Part shown: positions 33,047 to 35,663 of the stretch, piece after piece | How the letters are laid out: each line of letters starts with the position of its first letter | Position numbering within the stretch: the first letter of the stretch is position 1 | From: an uncultured Lachnospiraceae bacterium | GTDB taxonomy: Bacteria; Bacillota; Clostridia; Lachnospirales; Lachnospiraceae | Length of the DNA: 35,663 nucleotides | Direction of reading: 5' to 3' | NCBI GenBank assembly: GCA_934402515.1 | Contig: CAKRTZ010000022.1 | Coordinates: forward strand, 1 to 35,663 | Position numbers and translations under genes: made by a program | Notes under the pieces: model-generated | Database searches by the model: none | Told to the model about the DNA's origin: nothing | Seen by the model: only the letters and a program-made list of their open reading frames with translations

Positions 33047-33280
33047 AGCCCCCGTCCGTAATAGGACGAGAGCCTTCAGCTTCGTTTACCACCTGTTACG
33101 TGTACGCTGCACTGGGCAGTTATACCGTTTTCCTGTAACGTGGAAAATCCGTCGTTCCCTACTGGTTCTTCCTTCAGGAACGAAGCTCGGAAGTGATATT
33201 CCTCTTTGGCTTACTGACACCGGGCTTGCACCATCCCCGGCTCGCTGTGGCGTTTGGCATAAAGAGTACTGTCTTCGTCA
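33047..33280 (-). promoter_or_regulatory. T-box leader of ileS, specifier codon AUC
   Basis: The minus-strand leader has the T-box order. The Stem I region has ACAGTACTC near 33270, then a conserved-like GAGCCGGGGATGGTG segment near 33235. The specifier segment GAATATCACTTCCGAG reads ATC (33197-33195), an isoleucine codon. The TGGT bulge follows (33091-33088) within AGGTGGTAAACGAAG, and finally an 11-bp G-U-containing terminator (33074-33064 with 33057-33047) and a T-rich tract. TGGT can pair with the ACCA end of tRNA-Ile. The usual TGGNACC core is altered to TGGTAAA. Uncharged tRNA-Ile should prevent termination and raise ileS expression. Confidence 0.9.
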
Positions 33281-33299
33281 ACACTTTTCATATAGTCCG

Positions 33300-33329
33300 A
33301 TTATAATTCTTCCTATTTTATGTTGTCAA
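33300..33329 (-). promoter_or_regulatory. Promoter of the T-box-ileS transcript
   Basis: On the minus strand perfect TTGACA (33329-33324) and perfect TATAAT (33305-33300) are separated by 18 nt. Transcription would begin near 33293, just ahead of Stem I. Its -35 overlaps the -35 of the divergent pncB promoter. Confidence 0.85.
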
Positions 33330-33351
33330 CAGCTTTTTTCTGCGGTATCAT
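33323..33351 (+). promoter_or_regulatory. Promoter of pncB, sharing its -35 with the ileS promoter
   Basis: TTGTCA (33323-33328) and TATCAT (33346-33351) each match 5 of 6 consensus bases, with a 17-nt spacer. Five of the six -35 bases are also part of the opposite-strand TTGACA of ileS. The pncB start lies 55 nt downstream of the -10. Confidence 0.65.
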
Positions 33352-33406
33352 CAAAATCATAATAAAAAAATCCCCAGAATATGAGGAAAAGGGAAAGGGA
33401 GAACCA

Positions 33407-34873
33407 ATGGACAGACAAAATCTGACACTGCTTACCGATTTGTATGAGCTGACCATGATGCAGGGGTATTTTCGCAACAAGGCACAGAATGAAACCGTTA
33501 TTTTTGATGCATTTTACCGCAACAACCCGGGAGATGGGGGCTATGCCATCGCCTGTGGTTTAGAGCAGGTGATCCAGTATGTGCAGGAGCTGCACTTTTC
33601 AGAGGAGGATATTGAATATCTGCGCTCCCTCCATATTTTTGACGAAGATTTCCTGGCCTACCTGGCAGATTTTCATTTTTCCGGTGATATCTATGCCATT
33701 CCCGAAGGAACCGTCATCTTCCCCCGCGAACCATTAGTCAAAGTAGTTGCACCTATCATGGAGGCGCAGTTGATGGAAACCGCTATTTTAAATATCATCA
33801 ACCACCAGAGCCTCATCGCCACCAAGGCTGCAAGAGTCTGCCACGCTGCCAGAGGGGACGGCATCATGGAGTTTGGCCTGCGCCGTGCCCAGGGACCGGA
33901 TGCAGGAACTTATGGAGCCAGGGCTGCGGTGATTGGGGGCTGTATCGGCACCAGCAACGTGCTGTGCGGACAGCTTTTCGATGTGCCGGTAAAAGGAACC
34001 CATGCCCACAGCTGGATCATGAGTTTTCCCGATGAGTATTCTGCTTTCAAAGCCTATGCCGACATGTATCCTGATGCCTGCATCCTGCTGGTGGACACCT
34101 ATGATACCTTAAAATCCGGCGTGCCCAACGCTATCAAAGTCTTTACGGAAATGCGGGAAACCGGAATTCCTCTTACTTTCTACGGAATTCGTCTGGACAG
34201 CGGTGATCTGGCATATTTAAGTAAAAAAGCCCGGAAGATGCTGGATGCCGCCGGTTTTCCCGATGCAGTTATCTCTGCCTCCAACGATTTGGATGAGTTT
34301 CTCATTGATTCCCTCAAAGAGCAGGGTGCTGCCATCACCTCCTGGGGCGTTGGAACCAACCTCATTACCAGTAAGGACTGCCCTTCCTTCGGCGGTGTAT
34401 ACAAACTTGCCGCCATTCAGGCACCGGACGGAAGTTTCATCCCGAAAATTAAGCTTTCGGAAAATTCCGAAAAAATCACCAATCCCGGCAATAAAAAAAT
34501 TTACCGGATCTATGAAAAAGAATCCGGTAAAATCAAAGCCGATCTTATTTGCATGGAAGATGAGACCTACCATGAATCCGAAGATCTCATGCTGTTTGAC
34601 CCTTTGGAGCCCTGGAAAAAGACTCTTTTAAAGGCCGGAACCTATACTCTTCGGGAACTCATGGTTCAGGTTTTCTCTAAAGGTACCTGTGTTTACACTT
34701 CTCCGAAAACCATGGAGATTCGTGATTACTGTCTGAAAGAGCAGGACACCCTGTGGGAAGAGACAAGACGTCTGGTCAATCCCCACAAAGTGTACGTGGA
34801 TTTGTCTGATAAACTTTATAAGACAAAAATTGACTTGCTCAACGAGATGGGACAGGCCCGGGCACATCTGTAA
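33407..34873 (+). CDS. pncB: Nicotinate phosphoribosyltransferase
   Basis: The enzyme converts nicotinate and PRPP to nicotinate mononucleotide in NAD salvage. The 488-residue protein starts MDRQNLTLLTDLYELTMMQGY and shows FDAFYRNNPGDGGYAIACG, EFGLRRAQGPDAG, the KGTHAHSWIMSFPDEYSAF segment with the functional histidines, and GIRLDSGDLAYLSKKAR at the phosphoribosyl site. I start at ATG 33407, preceded 5 nt upstream by AAGGGAG; the 29 further in-frame codons cross the promoter. It diverges from ileS and ends at a strong terminator, so it is a single-gene unit. No NAD-type repressor dyad was noticed. Confidence 0.95.
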   Translation: MDRQNLTLLTDLYELTMMQGYFRNKAQNETVIFDAFYRNNPGDGGYAIACGLEQVIQYVQELHFSEEDIEYLRSLHIFDEDFLAYLADFHFSGDIYAIPEGTVIFPREPLVKVVAPIMEAQLMETAILNIINHQSLIATKAARVCHAARGDGIMEFGLRRAQGPDAGTYGARAAVIGGCIGTSNVLCGQLFDVPVKGTHAHSWIMSFPDEYSAFKAYADMYPDACILLVDTYDTLKSGVPNAIKVFTEMRETGIPLTFYGIRLDSGDLAYLSKKARKMLDAAGFPDAVISASNDLDEFLIDSLKEQGAAITSWGVGTNLITSKDCPSFGGVYKLAAIQAPDGSFIPKIKLSENSEKITNPGNKKIYRIYEKESGKIKADLICMEDETYHESEDLMLFDPLEPWKKTLLKAGTYTLRELMVQVFSKGTCVYTSPKTMEIRDYCLKEQDTLWEETRRLVNPHKVYVDLSDKLYKTKIDLLNEMGQARAHL

Positions 34874-34888
34874 GATATGCTGGTATTT

Positions 34889-34929
34889 AAAAAGAGTGGA
34901 ACAGTTGTCCTCAGCTTTCCACTCTTTTT
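34889..34929. terminator. Bidirectional terminator between pncB and spoVT
   Basis: AAAAAGAGTGGAA (34889-34901) and TTCCACTCTTTTT (34917-34929) form a perfect 13-bp stem with a 15-nt loop. It lies 15 nt past the pncB stop and 16 nt past the spoVT stop, serving both converging genes. Confidence 0.92.
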
Positions 34930-34945
34930 CTATCGTTCCATGTTC

Positions 34946-35491
34946 TTATTGTTCCATTTGTCTGCCTAAAAATCCGGCGGCGGAAAGGATCAGCTTCTGC
35001 TCCACCTCTCCCATTTTGTTTCGGGGTTCCGATTCCAGCAGAACCACCGCTCCAATCACATCCCCTTCACTTAAAATCGGGGTAATCCCCTCATGAGCAA
35101 ATTCTTCCGCAAGTTCGTCACTGATGGGAATAAAGTTTCTGTCCCCTTTTGAAGCCATCATCGTTTCTCGATTGTTCATTTTCTCCTCCAGGGCTTTGCC
35201 CACGGACTTATTCATATAATTTTTATATCCGCCGCTTACCGCGATAAACTGGTCACGGTCTGCAATCAACGCCGCATGTCCGGATACCTGTGCCAGACTT
35301 TCTGCATACTGTTTCGCAAAGGTTGTCATTTCTCCGATGGGGGAATACTTCTTTAATATAATTTCGCCTTCATGGCTGGTAAAAATTTCTAAGGGGTCTG
35401 ACTCCCTGATCCGCAGGGTTCTGCGAATTTCCTTTGGGATAACAATTCTCCCCAGGTCATCAATCCGGCGCACAATTCCTGTTGCTTTCAT
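34946..35491 (-). CDS. spoVT: Stage V sporulation protein T, AbrB-family regulator
   Basis: SpoVT is a tetrameric transcription factor that tunes the forespore (sigmaG) programme. The 181-residue protein begins with a swapped-hairpin AbrB domain (MKATGIVRRIDDLGRIVIPK, then EIRRTLRIRESDPLEIF), nearly the Bacillus SpoVT N-terminus, followed by a GAF-like domain (about 60-180) with no obvious ligand signature. I choose ATG 35491 because it gives the conserved start; GGAGG lies 11 nt upstream, a little far. A full SpoVT supports an ancestry of endospore formation. Upstream, TGAATA and CATTAAG segments near the window end are weakly sigmaG-like, but I do not call a promoter. Confidence 0.93.
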   Translation of the reverse strand: MKATGIVRRIDDLGRIVIPKEIRRTLRIRESDPLEIFTSHEGEIILKKYSPIGEMTTFAKQYAESLAQVSGHAALIADRDQFIAVSGGYKNYMNKSVGKALEEKMNNRETMMASKGDRNFIPISDELAEEFAHEGITPILSEGDVIGAVVLLESEPRNKMGEVEQKLILSAAGFLGRQMEQ

Positions 35492-35520
35492 AATCTGTTT
35501 TTCCTCCAATTTCCAGTCTT

Positions 35521-35582
35521 ATATCTGTAGTCCGGCTGATCCATAGCGCTTTTCCTACACGGACATGATCATTTACAGATAT
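35521..35582. repeat. Nested inverted repeat upstream of spoVT
   Basis: ATATCTGTA (35521-35529) pairs with TACAGATAT (35574-35582), and directly inside GTCCG (35530-35534) pairs with CGGAC (35560-35564). The 9-nt one-sided bulge between the right arms contains the palindrome ATGATCAT (35565-35572). It lies 30 nt before the spoVT start and is not followed by a T-run on either strand. It may be an operator or a leader RNA hairpin. Confidence 0.5.
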
Positions 35583-35598
35583 GATTGATGGAGTTAGT

Positions 35599-35663
35599 AT
35601 GTGGAAAATGTGGGGAATTATTCTTAATGATTGGTTAATCTTTCATGATATTCAATCACTTTA
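35599..35663 (+). CDS. Possible start of a plus-strand gene cut by the window end
   Basis: An ATG with GGAG 5 nt upstream opens a frame (MWKMWGIILNDWLIFHDIQS) that is still open at the window end after 21 codons. Its first residues loosely resemble those of the small protein at 24548 (MFRMWGKIWKNNHLLQD). It is too short to be sure that it is coding. Confidence 0.25.
   Translation, partial: MWKMWGIILNDWLIFHDIQSL

Noticed and set aside
1..35663. CRISPR arrays, insertion sequences, prophage, tRNA or rRNA genes
   Set aside because: I searched by eye for repeated spacers, transposase or integrase motifs, cloverleaf sequences and rRNA cores and found none.

Overview
This window is a chromosomal block from a low-to-mid GC Bacillota, most likely a spore-forming member of Clostridia and probably Lachnospiraceae. 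The grounds are an AbrB-type SpoVT regulator, strong AGGAGG-like ribosome sites, an SAM-I riboswitch before metK, a T-box before a eukaryote-like ileS, and the gene order birA-(small conserved gene)-coaX-dusB-greA-lysS. Almost everything is housekeeping. I see no insertion sequence, phage, CRISPR array, tRNA or rRNA.

Layout. Positions 1-8650 hold minus-strand genes in two groups: nfeD, SPFH protein, argF, then birA, a small conserved gene, coaX, dusB and an unrecognised 321-residue protein, followed by greA-lysS under a separate promoter that sits inside the end of the unrecognised gene. Positions 8678-12680 hold a secreted SH3/SleB-like cell-wall hydrolase, proC, a SpoU-family RNA methyltransferase and pfkA. 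dnaE follows (12697-16182) with a structured leader, then metK with its SAM riboswitch, murA, and a LysM-G5-M23 peptidase. That peptidase diverges from dinB (plus strand) across only 59 bp. dinB converges, with no intergenic base, on a flavin reductase, which is behind a coiled-coil tail-anchored protein. A RelQ-type (p)ppGpp synthetase and a small conserved plus-strand gene diverge next. Then come glgP with an aconitase-family gene, ileS with its T-box, the divergent pncB, and spoVT near the right edge.

Functional picture. The genes cover translation (lysS, ileS, dusB, SpoU methyltransferase), transcription (greA), replication and lesion bypass (dnaE, dinB), cofactors (coaX, birA, pncB, metK), amino acids (argF, proC), central carbon (pfkA, glgP), envelope (murA, M23 peptidase, SleB-like hydrolase, SPFH/NfeD) and stress or sporulation control (relQ, spoVT). 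The most interesting signals are regulatory rather than a new gene system: two probably leaderless divergent promoters (M23 peptidase/dinB), two divergent promoters that share one -35 element (ileS/pncB), a terminator encoded inside the dinB coding end, a promoter encoded inside a coding end (greA), and an intergenic spot with 11-bp tandem repeats that may drive a small RNA. I did not find a convincing previously undescribed multi-gene system.
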